From positions 1-33,734 of the forward strand of contig NZ_JAUG01000052.1 of NCBI RefSeq assembly GCF_000708285.2: a stretch of DNA of 33,734 bases, read 5' to 3'. Under the pieces are notes generated by a model that saw only the letters and a list, made by a program, of their open reading frames with translations, searched no databases and had not been told where the DNA came from. Positions 7,422 to 16,253 of this stretch are shown here, in pieces. This DNA comes from Pedobacter borealis DSM 19626 (lineage in GTDB: Bacteria; Bacteroidota; Bacteroidia; Sphingobacteriales; Sphingobacteriaceae). The number at the start of each line of letters is the position of its first letter. Position 1 is the stretch's first letter. Both the position numbers and the translations under genes were made by a program.

Positions 7422-10361
7422 ATGGGTTCCAACAAGTTATTTATGATTAAGGCTTTTCTGCTGTTTTTATTTAACGGGTTACTGGGATTAATATTGCTCT
7501 GCTCAGCAAATATTGCATTTGCACGCCATGAAATTAAAACCGTAATAAACGCGAGCTTTAACAATTTACCAATCCCTTTTCCTCTAAAAGCCAGCGCAAG
7601 AAGCATGAAAAGCTTACCTGCAACCAGCTATTCTAAACATTATATTGCGCCGGCCCCATGGCAATACTGGAGTAAAGCTAACGAAATTGTTATTACATCA
7701 GATATTGGAACAGTTACGGGAACAATTAAGAAAAGTGATGGTACAATATTATTTAATTTCACCTGCACGCAAGGTGTACCTTACGTACAGCGCTTTACCG
7801 GATTACCAAAAGATGTACCTGCGCACCAACTAAATACCGTACTGACGGGAGCCGGGTTAATTATAGAGGCCACTGGATCTATTTCAGTGAATTTAAGAAA
7901 TGTAGCTTCGGATAATTTGGGAACTGACGGTACGGACACAGATATTAAGGGTAACGCCTCTCTTTTTAGTTTTGGTGATGCGGCAATTGGTACCTCTTTT
8001 CGTGTAGGTTACTATCGGGATGGAAACCTGGCAAGTAATGCGCATCCACCCATCTATAGCATTATGGCTACCGAAAATAATACCATTGTTAAAATTGGAG
8101 GCGTGGCTACAGCTACATTAAATGCCGGACAGAGTTATCTCTTTACTGCACCGATGGGAACGTTGGTAGAGTCGTCAGGATCGGCTGTAATGAATACCGC
8201 TGCAGATCTGGATGCACCTGGAGGCTGTGGAGATGGTGCCTACAATCCAATTCCGCCTATTGCCTCATTGGGACAAGAGTATGTGGTGGTTAGAGGCGAG
8301 GGTAATTCAACTGCCGAGCAGACTACAGTTATTGCAACAGAGGCCAACACCGTAGTTACCGTTACCAGCTTTGACCTGAACGGTGTCCAAAAAACCATAA
8401 CTACCTTTACACTGGCTCAAGCCGGCGATTTTAAAACTTTCCAACATGGTTTTGTTTCTGGAGCCTATAGCGCTGCAAATCCGCCGGGCATTAATACAGG
8501 AAGGTATTCGTCCTCAAGAATTGTAGCCACTAAAAACGTAGGCGTATTTTCAGGTACCGCCGGTATTTCAAGCGGTGGTGGTTGCGAAGTTGATGTGGCT
8601 ACTTTAGTGCCTATTTCCAGTTGCTCAGGATCAAAACGGGTTGAAACCTCAAAGTTTACTGCTTATGTTCAAAGTACTGACCTCAATTACTTTGGTTATA
8701 TCATTACCAGTAGTGCAGATAGAATTTATCTTAATACAAATGGCACTCCTCTTTATAGCAATACGGATATAGAAACTATAGCGGGTATAGGTGCACGTAA
8801 ACCATTAGGCAGTACGGGCTTATCTCTAATTAGTTTCACGAGTGCCAATATTGGATCGCCAAGTACAATTATACTAACAAGTTCCAGCAGGCTTACTGTT
8901 TCTATGGTACAGCAAAGTAGTAAATTTTCTATGTCGAACTTTATTTCACGTTTCCCTGAGAAGGGCGTTCAGCCAGTGGTATCGCAAACCAACTGTGCAT
9001 CAGCAACACTTACAGCAACCCCAAATGCTTCCAATTACCAGTGGTACCTTAACGAAGCTCCGATAAGCGGGGCAAATACCAATACCTATGTGGCTAGTAC
9101 TTCTGGCAACTATACAGTCAGTTATAGCTTGGACTGTGGCATTAGCGCGCCTTCGCTCCCTTTAAATATCTCACTTTGTAATATCGACCGCTCCATTACC
9201 AAAACAGTTGATATCGCTTATCCGGAATTAAACAGCAATGTGGTATTTACGCTTAAGGCTGAAAATTTAGGGAATGGCAACGCTGTTGGTGTATCGGTTA
9301 CAGACCTGCTTCCCAACGGTTTTACTTATGTATCAAGTATAGCACCAGCAGGTACAAGTTACGATCCTATTTCAGGTATATGGACTATTGGCGATTTGGC
9401 CAGTAATGCCAGTATTTCATTAAGCATCACGGCAAAAGTTGTAACAACAGGAAGGAATATTAACACAGCGACGATTACTGGCTCACAGCCTGATCAGGTA
9501 ACCATTAACGATCAGAGCTCGGTTAGCACCATAACTGGCTCTAATGATAGAGAAATATGTGTAGGAACAGCTATGAACGATATTATTATCAATATCCCAT
9601 CAGGCTCCAACGGTATTCAAGTTACAGGTTTACCAGCTGGGATAACTTATACAAATAGTTCATCTCCTAAAAAAGTTACCATTTCAGGCACACCAACTAC
9701 CGCAGGCCCACCAAAAACTTATACCGTTTCTAATACTACAGGAACTCCATTCACTACAACAGGCTCAATAACGGTAAATGGAAATGTAAGTACTCCGGTT
9801 TTTAATACCAGATTAACCGATAAACGCTGTGCTGGTGCCGGAACCGACACCTATGTTGCAACGGCAACAAATGCCACAAGCATAGTCTACTCCATATTAC
9901 CCTTAGCAGCAGGTATTATTGATGCGAACAGCGGTAAAGTAACCTGGGATAATACATTTACAGGAACAGCCACCATAACAGCCACAGCAAAAGGCTGTGC
10001 AGAGAAAACTACCGATTTTATCGTAATCGTAAACGGGCTTCCAGCTTTAACATTGGGCACCGAACCTGAAATCTGTCAGGGTTTTACCTCTTCATCTCTT
10101 CCTTATACCAACGCTTTAAACAATCCGACTATATATAGCATTACCTGGAATACGCCAGGTTTTGACCCGGTTAGCAATCAGCCTTTGCCTGCAGGAAATA
10201 TCCCGCTTAACATTCCGGTTAACGCTGCTTTAGGTCTCCATTCTGGTGTGTTGACCATTAAAAATGCGGCGGGTTGCAGTACTCAAATTAATTTCAATAT
10301 TAAAATAAATCCAAAACCATCAGCACCACATGTGTTGGTACAAACTAATTCACAATATTAA
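7422..10361 (+). CDS. Large secreted IgGFc-binding/DUF11 domain surface protein
   Basis: A 979-residue protein with an N-terminal signal peptide (ATG at 7422, or 7443, giving a shorter signal). Residues about 60-500 resemble the IgGFc-binding N-terminal-like region found in Bacteroidota adhesins. An Ig/PKD-like segment follows (about 515-580, around YQWYLNEAPISG), then a DUF11 repeat (about 585-700) and further Ig-like modules rich in Thr, Asn and Gly with paired Cys. It ends after such a module without a T9SS sorting domain. It is the first gene of a four-gene operon (21 bp to the next gene). It probably sits on or outside the outer membrane, perhaps assembled with the downstream gene products. 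Confidence 0.8.
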   Translation: MGSNKLFMIKAFLLFLFNGLLGLILLCSANIAFARHEIKTVINASFNNLPIPFPLKASARSMKSLPATSYSKHYIAPAPWQYWSKANEIVITSDIGTVTGTIKKSDGTILFNFTCTQGVPYVQRFTGLPKDVPAHQLNTVLTGAGLIIEATGSISVNLRNVASDNLGTDGTDTDIKGNASLFSFGDAAIGTSFRVGYYRDGNLASNAHPPIYSIMATENNTIVKIGGVATATLNAGQSYLFTAPMGTLVESSGSAVMNTAADLDAPGGCGDGAYNPIPPIASLGQEYVVVRGEGNSTAEQTTVIATEANTVVTVTSFDLNGVQKTITTFTLAQAGDFKTFQHGFVSGAYSAANPPGINTGRYSSSRIVATKNVGVFSGTAGISSGGGCEVDVATLVPISSCSGSKRVETSKFTAYVQSTDLNYFGYIITSSADRIYLNTNGTPLYSNTDIETIAGIGARKPLGSTGLSLISFTSANIGSPSTIILTSSSRLTVSMVQQSSKFSMSNFISRFPEKGVQPVVSQTNCASATLTATPNASNYQWYLNEAPISGANTNTYVASTSGNYTVSYSLDCGISAPSLPLNISLCNIDRSITKTVDIAYPELNSNVVFTLKAENLGNGNAVGVSVTDLLPNGFTYVSSIAPAGTSYDPISGIWTIGDLASNASISLSITAKVVTTGRNINTATITGSQPDQVTINDQSSVSTITGSNDREICVGTAMNDIIINIPSGSNGIQVTGLPAGITYTNSSSPKKVTISGTPTTAGPPKTYTVSNTTGTPFTTTGSITVNGNVSTPVFNTRLTDKRCAGAGTDTYVATATNATSIVYSILPLAAGIIDANSGKVTWDNTFTGTATITATAKGCAEKTTDFIVIVNGLPALTLGTEPEICQGFTSSSLPYTNALNNPTIYSITWNTPGFDPVSNQPLPAGNIPLNIPVNAALGLHSGVLTIKNAAGCSTQINFNIKINPKPSAPHVLVQTNSQY

Positions 10362-10382
10362 ACAAACAAAAAAATCGTCCCC

Positions 10383-11075
10383 ATGAACAGTTCAATTACA
10401 AAAGCAATTTTAGCCATTACATTTCTGTTAATCTGCACATTTTCAACAGTATCGGCTCAGGTATTACCAACCACGAGCGGAGTTAGTCTTTTTTGCAAAG
10501 GATCGGATCTTACTTTACCCGCTGCCCCAACTGGAGAAAACTGGATTGTTAAATATAGTGCAACTTCAACAACTACACCAAGTACAGGTGTTACTTTAGT
10601 TTCGGGAAATAAAATCGCAGCAGCCGATTTAAACACAGGATATTATTATTTGAGTTCTAAATCAACTACCCCAGGCTCCTGCGAATCTGAATTACAGGAA
10701 ATTCCGGTTTATGTACTTAAACCTTTGGTTGTTGATTTTATACCAGCTAACTTTTGTTTAGAAAGCCCATTGGCTCAAGTTGGCGCTGTTACTAATCCTG
10801 AAGATCCAACGATTACATCATTGGCATATCAGTGGTATACGGTAACCGGAGGAGTAGAAACGGCTATATCAGGCGCTACAGCCAAAGATTATACGCCATC
10901 GGCCCCAGCAACTGTTGGAACAAAAACACATCGGTTAAAAGTAGGTTATGTAATTAACGGCAATAAATATTGTCCGCAATGGGCAGATCATGATGTTACG
11001 GTAACAGCTAAACCTGTAAAACCAACCATTACGCCAGGAACCATTACCGGTACGGCAACAGCAGTTACTTTCTAG
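10383..11075 (+). CDS. Secreted Ig-like domain protein
   Basis: A 230-residue protein with a clear signal peptide (residues 1-25, cut after SVSA) and two Ig/PKD-like modules rich in Thr, Ser and Pro. Each carries Cys residues in positions typical for Bacteroidota surface modules, and the second has a YQWYTV strand. No membrane anchor or sorting domain is seen. It lies between two larger proteins of the same style, 21 bp after the first and 34 bp before the next, so the three probably form one secreted complex. No specific function is recognised. Confidence 0.72.
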   Translation: MNSSITKAILAITFLLICTFSTVSAQVLPTTSGVSLFCKGSDLTLPAAPTGENWIVKYSATSTTTPSTGVTLVSGNKIAAADLNTGYYYLSSKSTTPGSCESELQEIPVYVLKPLVVDFIPANFCLESPLAQVGAVTNPEDPTITSLAYQWYTVTGGVETAISGATAKDYTPSAPATVGTKTHRLKVGYVINGNKYCPQWADHDVTVTAKPVKPTITPGTITGTATAVTF

Positions 11076-11109
11076 GCTGATTTTCGTTTTTCTTAAGATT
11101 GTTGTATAA

Positions 11110-12054
11110 ATGCGGCTAAGGATATCCTCCTTCCTGTTATTGGCTTTTATCCTGTTTTTTATTCAAACAGCGATGAGCCAGCTTGCTACCAATGGGCGGC
11201 AAACCATTACGATCAGACAAGGGTCGTCGGTGGTTTTGCGTGCAAATTCGGCAGGGGCTGCTATGTACATATGGTATAAGGATGATGTGTTAGTGAAGAA
11301 CCAAAATAAAGCAACACTTATCACCGCCACGGCCGGCATTTATAAAGTAGCTACAGTAAATAAATTTGGCTGTACATCCGATATTTCAGATGAAATAGAG
11401 GTTCTGGCATTGCCACAGCTTATTGCAGATGTAGCCATAACAAAACGATCGGAATCGAAGGTTGTAGTGGGCGATCAGGTTTTTGAGTATTATCTAAACG
11501 TTAGAAATAATGGTAAAGATGATGCCACTCAACTGATGATTAAAGATGTACTTCCGGATAACCTTTCTCTAGAAAACCTGGCCCAGCCAACAGATGGAGT
11601 AGCGAGCTACGACCTGATAAACAGGACCATTAACTGGAATATTCCCTTACTGGCCAATGGCAAGTTTGCCGAACTGGTCATCAAGGTAAGATCTAAACAA
11701 TCGGGCATGGTGACTAATACAGCCACGGTAACAGCAATAGAATTTGATCCTAACCTAGCCAATAATACATCAACCGATAAAAAAGAGATTTCAGGTTTAA
11801 GAATACCAAATGTTTTCACGCCTAATGGGGACGGCAAGAACGACACTTTTTATATTGAACACCTGGAATCTTTTGAATCGAACGAAGTAACAATTATTAA
11901 CCGTTGGGGAAGTACGGTTTATCAATCCAATCACTATAAGAACGACTGGACTGCTCTAGGATTAACGGATGGAACTTACTTCTACGTGATTAAAGTTAGA
12001 AATGGAACAGCAACCTGGCAAGATTACAAAGGTTATGTAACAGTAATCAGGTAA
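11110..12054 (+). CDS. DUF11 protein with T9SS type B (gliding-motility-associated) C-terminal sorting domain
   Basis: A 314-residue protein: signal peptide (1-23), Ig-like module (about 24-100), DUF11 domain (about 105-225) and a C-terminal domain from about 230 that begins IPNVFTPNGDGKNDTFYIE and contains NRWG, WTALGLTDGTYFYVI and a final GYVTVIR strand. This is the CHU_C/gliding-motility-associated type B sorting signal used by the type IX secretion system. Such domains are commonly encoded next to a PorP/SprF barrel, as here (15 bp downstream). It is the only one of the three secreted proteins in the operon with the sorting domain. Confidence 0.9.
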   Translation: MRLRISSFLLLAFILFFIQTAMSQLATNGRQTITIRQGSSVVLRANSAGAAMYIWYKDDVLVKNQNKATLITATAGIYKVATVNKFGCTSDISDEIEVLALPQLIADVAITKRSESKVVVGDQVFEYYLNVRNNGKDDATQLMIKDVLPDNLSLENLAQPTDGVASYDLINRTINWNIPLLANGKFAELVIKVRSKQSGMVTNTATVTAIEFDPNLANNTSTDKKEISGLRIPNVFTPNGDGKNDTFYIEHLESFESNEVTIINRWGSTVYQSNHYKNDWTALGLTDGTYFYVIKVRNGTATWQDYKGYVTVIR

Positions 12055-12069
12055 AAACAAAATACAGAC

Positions 12070-13050
12070 ATGAACATTTTGAAAAGGATACTTCTTATTT
12101 TGACCATTACGATATTATCTGTTAAGGTTTTTGCGCAACAAGATGCCCAGTTTGGGCAATATGTTTTTAATAACATGTACATCAATCCTGCATATGCGGG
12201 TTATAAAGAAGAGCTTTACCTACAGGCTTTCGCCAGAGCACAATGGACCGGCGTTCGGGGCGCACCACAAAGCCTTTCTATATCTGCAGATGAGGCTATA
12301 AATGACGAAAGTATGGGCCTGGGGATGATTGTAACCAAGGATAAAATAGGTGCACAAAACACTTTAAATGCATCGGCAAATTTCGCATACAGGATAAAAC
12401 TTGATCGTACTGAAACTAATATCCTCGCTTTCGGTTTAGGCGTAGGTGTAATCCAGACCTCCTTAAACGGCAATTTGTTAGATCCTATCGAAATGGGCGA
12501 TAACCGTATCCCGACAGGATCAATAAGTCAGACCATGCCCGATATACGCGCCGGTATCCATTATTCAAATGAAAAGTTTTTTATCGGTTTTTCGGCAAAT
12601 AACCTCTTTTCAAAAACCTTATCAGTATTTGACGATTACAATTCGCTAAATGTTAAAATTCAGCCTCATTTTTACTTGAGTGCGGGGGTTGCATTACCTG
12701 TAAATGACGATTTCGTTTTTAAACCAACCTTTTTAATTAAAGACGATTTACACGGACCAACTTCATTAGATTTAAATGCCTTTTTACTAGTGAAAGAGCG
12801 TTTCTGGCTGGGTGCGGTTTATCGCACTTCGGTAAAAATTTACCCTAAAGACAATCTGCAGCGTGGATTAACCAGTAGAGCGGCAGTTGGCTTCATCAGC
12901 GAATTGTTTATAAGATCTAACCTGCGTATTGGTTATGGTTATGATTACAGCCTCAATAAACTGAGCAATTATGATTATGGCTCGCACGAAATCTCAGTGG
13001 GCTATTACATCGAAACCAAAAAGAGCCGAAGACCAAAGTGTTATTTTTAG
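12070..13050 (+). CDS. PorP/SprF-family type IX secretion outer-membrane protein
   Basis: A 326-residue protein with a signal peptide (1-22), then the family start QDAQFGQYVFNNMYINPAYAG and alternating beta strands typical of the PorP/SprF barrel (usual size 300-350 residues). SprF-like proteins are needed for surface delivery or retention of a partner carrying a type B sorting domain. The partner is almost certainly the preceding gene product. It is the last gene of the operon and faces the gamma-glutamyltransferase gene tail to tail across 46 bp. Confidence 0.92.
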   Translation: MNILKRILLILTITILSVKVFAQQDAQFGQYVFNNMYINPAYAGYKEELYLQAFARAQWTGVRGAPQSLSISADEAINDESMGLGMIVTKDKIGAQNTLNASANFAYRIKLDRTETNILAFGLGVGVIQTSLNGNLLDPIEMGDNRIPTGSISQTMPDIRAGIHYSNEKFFIGFSANNLFSKTLSVFDDYNSLNVKIQPHFYLSAGVALPVNDDFVFKPTFLIKDDLHGPTSLDLNAFLLVKERFWLGAVYRTSVKIYPKDNLQRGLTSRAAVGFISELFIRSNLRIGYGYDYSLNKLSNYDYGSHEISVGYYIETKKSRRPKCYF

Positions 13051-13096
13051 GTGTTAATCAAAAAATGCAATGCAGGTCATTCATCGAACCAATGTA

Positions 13097-14977
13097 TTAC
13101 CATGCAATACCATAATCTTCGCCATGATTACTCGAGCCACCTTGCAAGCTATTGTGCTTCCAATCAAAATAAATGGCATTAATTGGTCCGCTGGTCCGTT
13201 CTGAAAAACTGAGGGTATAACCCATTTTTTTCAGTTCATTGCGCACCTCCTCTTTCGTGTTGGTATTTAATAAAATCTGACCTGGTTTTGGTGCTCTGTC
13301 GCTCGTTTTAGTACCACCCAGCGAAAGCCAAAGCTGATTCGTGTTAAAGTTAGCGGCTTCGGTTGCCTTTTGCACATTCATACCAAACTCAGCCATGTTT
13401 AAAAAGAACTGCAGCAAATTCTGATCCTGGGTATCTCCGCCCTGCACTGCAGCCGATACAAATGGTTTACCATCTTTAATAAACAATGAAGGCGACAGGG
13501 TTACCCTTGGCCTTTTGCCCGGTGCAACAACATTGAAGGGATTTAAGGTAGAATCGAGCACAAAACTTTGCATCCTTTGACTCATCCCAATGCCTGTATT
13601 ACCGGCAATACAGGCCGGAAGCCAGCCACCACTGGGGGTAACAGATACTACCCAACCGGCCTTGTCTGCAGCCTCTATCGATGTTGTTCCCTTCCACAAA
13701 CGGTCTTCATAAATTTCTTTTGGCGTATTGTTCCCAAGGTCGTGCTTTGGCGCAAAGTTACGTTTGGTTGTATCGGGATTAAAGCCTCTGTTTTTTAACA
13801 GATTTAAATATGGGTTTTTCTTGCCTTCGTATGGGTAAGGATCGCCGGGACCGGTGTTTTCATCATTTTTATCAAGCTGAATAAGCGAGGCCCTTTGTTT
13901 TGCATAATCTTTACTTAACAGACCTTTTATCGGTTCAGCCGGACTTTGATTAGGATCGCCATAATAAAAATCACGGTCGGCAAAAGAAAGGTTCATGGCC
14001 TGATAAACAGTATGGATATATTTTGAGCTATTGTAGTCCATTGCTTTTAGGTCGAAATTCTCTAATATATTCAAAGCTTGCAGTAAAACGGGGCCTTGTG
14101 TCCACTGTTGTAATTTGTATACTTTAATCCCTTTATAATCGGTGCTTAATGCTTCTTCTTCAACTGGTTTCCATTTAGCAAGATCATCCATGGTAATCAG
14201 ACCTCCTTGTTCCTTACTCCCACGCACGAATTCCTTGGCGATGTCTCCTTTATAAAAACGATCGTAAGCAGCCATTAATGCCTCTTGTCGAGAGCTACCT
14301 TTCTTCAGCGCCGCTTGCTCTGCTTCAACCATTTTGGTTAGGGTAGCTAACAAATCTTTTTGAATGAAAACCTCTCCTGCTTCTGGCGCCTCACGCTTTT
14401 CGCCCAAATGTGGCAATAGCACTTTTTTACTATAGGGCCAGGTTTTAATCAATTCTTTATCGCGCTCCATACTGTTTGCCGCTTGTGCTTCTATGGCATA
14501 TCCCGCAGCCATGTGCATGGCAGGTGCCAGAACCTGCCCCAAACTCATGCTGCCATATTTACTCAGCATATAAATCAGTCCGCCGGGTGTACCTGGCGTG
14601 GTTGCGGCCAAGGGGCCGTATTCTGGCGGAAAGCTATAACCTTTAGCTTTAAAAAAGGCTACGGTTGCTCCAGTTGGGGCAACGCCCATTGCATTAATCG
14701 CGATCACATTTTTTGTATTCGGATTGTAAATTAGTGCCTGTGTTTCTCCTCCCCAGCTTAAAGTATCCCACATGGTGCAGGTAGCAGCCAACATGGCACA
14801 TGCTGCATCAACTGCATTTCCACCTTGCTGAAAGATCATCGACCCTGCTGTTGCTGCCATCGGCTTTCCGGTAATGGCCATCCAGCTGTTTCCATAAAGC
14901 ATTGGCTTTTGCGTTTGCTGTGCAAATAAAGGGCGAAGAGAGAGTGAGAGTAACAGAAACAGGGCTAAATTTTTCAT
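13097..14977 (-). CDS. ggt: Gamma-glutamyltransferase family protein, secreted
   Basis: A 626-residue Ntn-hydrolase of the gamma-glutamyltranspeptidase family with a signal peptide (1-19), so it acts in the periplasm or outside. Family marks include GGNAVDAA near residue 52, the ATTPGTPGG segment, and the autocleavage/nucleophile site GTTS with Thr431 as the likely new N-terminus of the small subunit (196 residues). PSGGWLPA and SLFIKDGKPF follow in the small subunit. Classical GGT has TTHxSVxD at the nucleophile; here it is TTSIEAAD, so it is a divergent member and may use another gamma-glutamyl or amide substrate. The TfoX-N gene lies 109 bp upstream in the same direction. Confidence 0.88.
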   Translation of the reverse strand: MKNLALFLLLSLSLRPLFAQQTQKPMLYGNSWMAITGKPMAATAGSMIFQQGGNAVDAACAMLAATCTMWDTLSWGGETQALIYNPNTKNVIAINAMGVAPTGATVAFFKAKGYSFPPEYGPLAATTPGTPGGLIYMLSKYGSMSLGQVLAPAMHMAAGYAIEAQAANSMERDKELIKTWPYSKKVLLPHLGEKREAPEAGEVFIQKDLLATLTKMVEAEQAALKKGSSRQEALMAAYDRFYKGDIAKEFVRGSKEQGGLITMDDLAKWKPVEEEALSTDYKGIKVYKLQQWTQGPVLLQALNILENFDLKAMDYNSSKYIHTVYQAMNLSFADRDFYYGDPNQSPAEPIKGLLSKDYAKQRASLIQLDKNDENTGPGDPYPYEGKKNPYLNLLKNRGFNPDTTKRNFAPKHDLGNNTPKEIYEDRLWKGTTSIEAADKAGWVVSVTPSGGWLPACIAGNTGIGMSQRMQSFVLDSTLNPFNVVAPGKRPRVTLSPSLFIKDGKPFVSAAVQGGDTQDQNLLQFFLNMAEFGMNVQKATEAANFNTNQLWLSLGGTKTSDRAPKPGQILLNTNTKEEVRNELKKMGYTLSFSERTSGPINAIYFDWKHNSLQGGSSNHGEDYGIAW

Positions 14978-15086
14978 AGTTCCAATATAGCTAAAATATG
15001 TCCCACAGCCGTGCTATACTGACACAGCAATCCTTAATTCCAGGTAATAAAACAAGCTTGTTACAAATTTGAGCACCGCGGTATTC

Positions 15087-15410
15087 TCATTTCTTTTTCT
15101 TGGGTTTGGGTTCAGGCAGTTCAGCTACGGTGATGCTAACCAGTTTTTTTAGCCAATCGCGGTCTTCCAACTGCTCTTCAATTAGAAATTGATTTTTTGC
15201 GCCCGGGTAAGGCGGTGCTTCAACAATATCCTTTATATAAACTCTTCCAGATAAGGTTGGCTTAACAAACAGCTTGTTGTCGCACACCAGTGCAAACAAC
15301 TTATCATCAAAATACAAGCCGTATTCGCCAAACATTTTTTTATAAGTAACATGTCCGGAATAATCCATCTGATCTATTATAAAGTCTACGAATTTCTGTT
15401 CTGACGCCAT
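15087..15410 (-). CDS. TfoX N-terminal domain protein
   Basis: A 107-residue protein covering only the TfoX/Sxy N-terminal domain: a DxxGHVTYKKMFGEYGLYFDDKLFAL core and the PPYPGAKNQFLIEE segment, ending in a Lys-rich tail. Stand-alone TfoX-N proteins are common in Bacteroidota and their role is not established; the link to competence known for full-length Sxy should not be assumed. It is read toward the gamma-glutamyltransferase gene. Confidence 0.88.
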   Translation of the reverse strand: MASEQKFVDFIIDQMDYSGHVTYKKMFGEYGLYFDDKLFALVCDNKLFVKPTLSGRVYIKDIVEAPPYPGAKNQFLIEEQLEDRDWLKKLVSITVAELPEPKPKKKK

Positions 15411-15512
15411 TTTAAATTGATCTAATTTGAAAGGTGTAACATGAGTTCGATAATTATTAGCTGAAAATCATATCTTATACACTCCTAATCCAGCTTTATC
15501 GTCCTGCTGAAT

Positions 15513-15686
15513 TTATTTCAGCGTCTTTTTAGCGTGAAAGACTCCAGCCGGAGTACCACCGGTATAAAACTGATCGTAACCTAAATTAGTGGTGCTCACC
15601 ATTATCGGGCTACCATCTTGCCAGTACTGCGGACCTGTAAGCCATTGTTTGTTTCTGATGTCGTTCGGATCGTTACAGTCTGGTTC
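15513..15686 (-). pseudogene. C-terminal remnant of an unidentified gene
   Basis: An open minus-strand frame of about 57 codons without a start codon reads like the end of a real protein (it includes WLTGPQYWQDGSPIMVSTTN and ends HAKKTLK). The protein-like text stops at about 15686, where plus-strand coding text of another broken gene begins. I do not recognise the family. It is interpreted as the surviving 3' end of a deleted gene. Confidence 0.5.
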
Positions 15687-15687
15687 T

Positions 15688-16090
15688 AAAAGCTTTCTAT
15701 CTACTTATAGCAGGCATAATATTGGTTTCGATCGGATTACTATGGGACCTGTTTTTTCCGGTCAATAAAAATATGTGGACAAGTTCTTTTGTATTGGTTG
15801 CCGGTGGATTCAGTCTGATGCTGTTTTCCTTCTTCTATTACATTATTGATGTTAAAACTTATCAAAAATGGAGCTTGCCCTTCATCTGGATTGGTACTAA
15901 TTCTATCTTAATTTACGTTTGTGCGCATGGGCTTTTCAATTTCGAATCTAGTTCACAATTCCTCTTTGGCGGAGTTATAGCCAAAATTCCTTTAGCCTGG
16001 CAACAGGCAGGTTTATGGCTAGGCGTTCTACTCATACAGCTTGGGGTATTGAAATTCCTTTATGATAAAAAATGGTTTTTAAAGGTTTAA
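15688..16090 (+). pseudogene. C-terminal remnant of a DUF5009/acyltransferase-like membrane protein
   Basis: About 133 codons are open without a proper start: the frame enters at about 15688 (AFYLLIAG) and contains four hydrophobic helices, including the WIGTNSILIYVCAHG segment seen near the C-terminus of heparan-alpha-glucosaminide acetyltransferase-like (DUF5009) proteins, which are normally about 350-400 residues. A TTG at 15722 could be called a start, but the protein text clearly begins earlier. The N-terminal two thirds are missing, so this is a remnant. Confidence 0.7.
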
Positions 16091-16133
16091 GGCAAAGCCA
16101 GTAGGCTTCCATACGCTAAGTAATACTAGAAAG

Positions 16134-16154
16134 ATCCTGAAACAAGTTCAGGAT
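16134..16154. repeat. Small dispersed palindrome
   Basis: An 8-bp inverted repeat ATCCTGAA/TTCAGGAT with a 5-nt loop, followed by GACGAAATGAG. It is of the intergenic 'ATCCTGA...TCAGGATGAC' type; the element at 20629-20775 contains a related CATCCTGAG segment. Confidence 0.45.
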
Positions 16155-16253
16155 GACGAAATGAGCGATATTAAAAACACCAAATTACCCTTGAAGAGCA
16201 AAGAAGCAATATAAGAACTTCTTTTAATATCAAATCCTGGCCCCACTATACAT

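Noticed and set aside
10361..11110. Idea that the three DUF11/Ig-like genes are one adhesin split by frameshifts
   Set aside because: Each has its own start codon and clear signal peptide, so they are separate genes.
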